Source: Aquilaria yunnanensis (Eukaryota; Streptophyta; Magnoliopsida; Malvales; Thymelaeaceae). From it: DNA of 64,000 nucleotides. The stretch spans positions 57,100,501 through 57,164,500 of the forward strand of contig CM077596.1 in NCBI GenBank assembly GCA_039654915.1. The letters run 5' to 3'. How positions within the stretch are numbered: position 1 is the first letter of the stretch; every line of letters starts with the position of its first letter. Positions 63,236 through 64,000 of this stretch are shown piece after piece. The notes beneath the pieces are model-generated. The model was not told where the DNA came from. It ran no database searches and was given only the letters and a program-made list of their open reading frames with translations. Both the position numbers and the translations under genes were made by a program.

Positions 63236-64000
63236 GATATTGTCGTGACGAAGATGACTTTGATTGCCTGCTCAGATTCAGCCTCCATGCCTGAACTTGA
63301 AATTTTTAGTGTTGCTGCCCTAAGTGAGATTGATAATTTTGTTGCTAACATACAGCTGCTAGGAAGAGAGTTTTCTTATGTTTGTATGCTTGCTGGAGTT
63401 GAGATTCATGGTGAACTACTTTAGAAAATTAAACTTGAAACTTCTGAGTATTCTGGAGCAAAAGGTCAAACATGAATGGATACCTAGGTGTAGAGAATTC
63501 TCTGGTGGGGAACATGGTGAAATTTTCTGAGAATAAACAGGAGCAGAACACAAGTGAGAAGAAGCATGTTGCTAAACAACTGACAAATCAGAAAAAGCGT
63601 TGGAATTCTTTGGAGGAAAGGAAATGCTCCTGGGAAGCTCTATCTTGTTCATCTAATCAGGTGGTTCAGGATCAGCAGTGTGTGGCCATGGAATCGCAGC
63701 ATAAAGCAAACATCAGCAGTGTACTCAGGCAATTGAGCACCACGCATGTAGACCTTCCAGAGCCCTCATTCCTACATGAAGTCTTGCTTGAAATATTAGC
63801 AGACCAACATGTACCCCAAGCTAAGTGAAGTTAGGATTATTATTAGGAGAACCAGCGTAAATGTTTGCTTGGTGTTAGAGGCACTAGTATCAATGAAGAA
63901 GTTTACTCGAGTTTCTGAAGTGCGTATTCCAGGTTGGTCAACAATTAAACAACCATGCTTGTACTGTGAATGGTGGAATTTGGTATGTATGAGGTCTTAA
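63236..64000 (+). pseudogene. Continuation of the split plus-strand ORF and unidentified frames
   Basis: Directly after the target duplication the frame reads VVTKMTLIACSDSASMPELE, then IFSVAALSEIDNFVANIQLL to a stop near 63422. A second frame at 63472-63828 (118 codons, MNGYLGVENSLVGNMVKFSE start, Lys/Ser/Gln-rich) and a third to the window edge were not recognised. The region may be one decayed gene or retroelement protein continuing past the window. Confidence 0.3.

Overview
The window is plant nuclear DNA, most likely from a eudicot. The evidence is AT-rich intergenic DNA, plant-type TEs (Stowaway MITEs, CACTA, Mutator-like foldbacks, a TRIM with an initiator-tRNA-Met primer site, L1-type LINEs with an RRM-bearing ORF1), degenerate TTTAGGG-like arrays, and fragments of plant genes (BDA1-like ankyrin/PGG family, CASP-like 5B, SMU1, plastid ClpR). 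No complete multi-exon housekeeping gene is present. Nearly everything is mobile DNA, duplicated gene pieces or tandem repeats.

Layout. 1-4.4 kb: direct repeats, one carrying a Stowaway MITE, plus AT-rich DNA. 4.4-8.0 kb: a decayed minus-strand LINE split by a solo LTR (TSD GGGAG) and a TRIM (TSD GTTA). 8.0-20.1 kb: two of three related copies of an ankyrin-gene first exon. Copy A (9688-10296) is open. Copy B is gutted by a foldback Mutator-like element, and that element carries a 4.7-kb CACTA transposon (14513-19221, TSD TCA) in its right arm. 20-27.2 kb: a decayed Ty3/gypsy-like element whose 3' LTR holds a second solo LTR (24376-26669, TSD GATAC). 27.4-28.5 kb: CACTA and MULE end remnants. 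29.1-32.3 kb: a 2.4-kb degenerate 19-20 bp minisatellite fused to a 0.7-kb degenerate telomere-like array.

35.5-39.7 kb holds the most notable object, a 4.2-kb Pack-CACTA element (TSD ATT). It has captured exons of two unrelated host genes on one strand: the first and last exons of a CASP-like 5B gene around exons 2-4 of the splicing factor SMU1. The first CASPL exon and the SMU1 exon have compatible phases, so splicing would give an in-frame chimeric protein of about 165-175 residues.

42.2-44.2 kb is another foldback with a nested hAT-like element. 45.8-50.0 kb carries an open, internally shortened ankyrin-PGG gene (D) and the frameshifted ankyrin exon copy C. 50.9-56.9 kb is an end-to-end but mutated LINE with 13-bp TSDs. 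59.8-61.0 kb holds the 3' exons of a ClpR (probably CLPR4-like) gene. 61.8-63.2 kb is a small copia element whose 3' LTR contains an inverted gag segment.

The parts are linked by history rather than by pathway: duplication of an ankyrin locus followed by layered transposon insertions, with target-site duplications giving the order of events.
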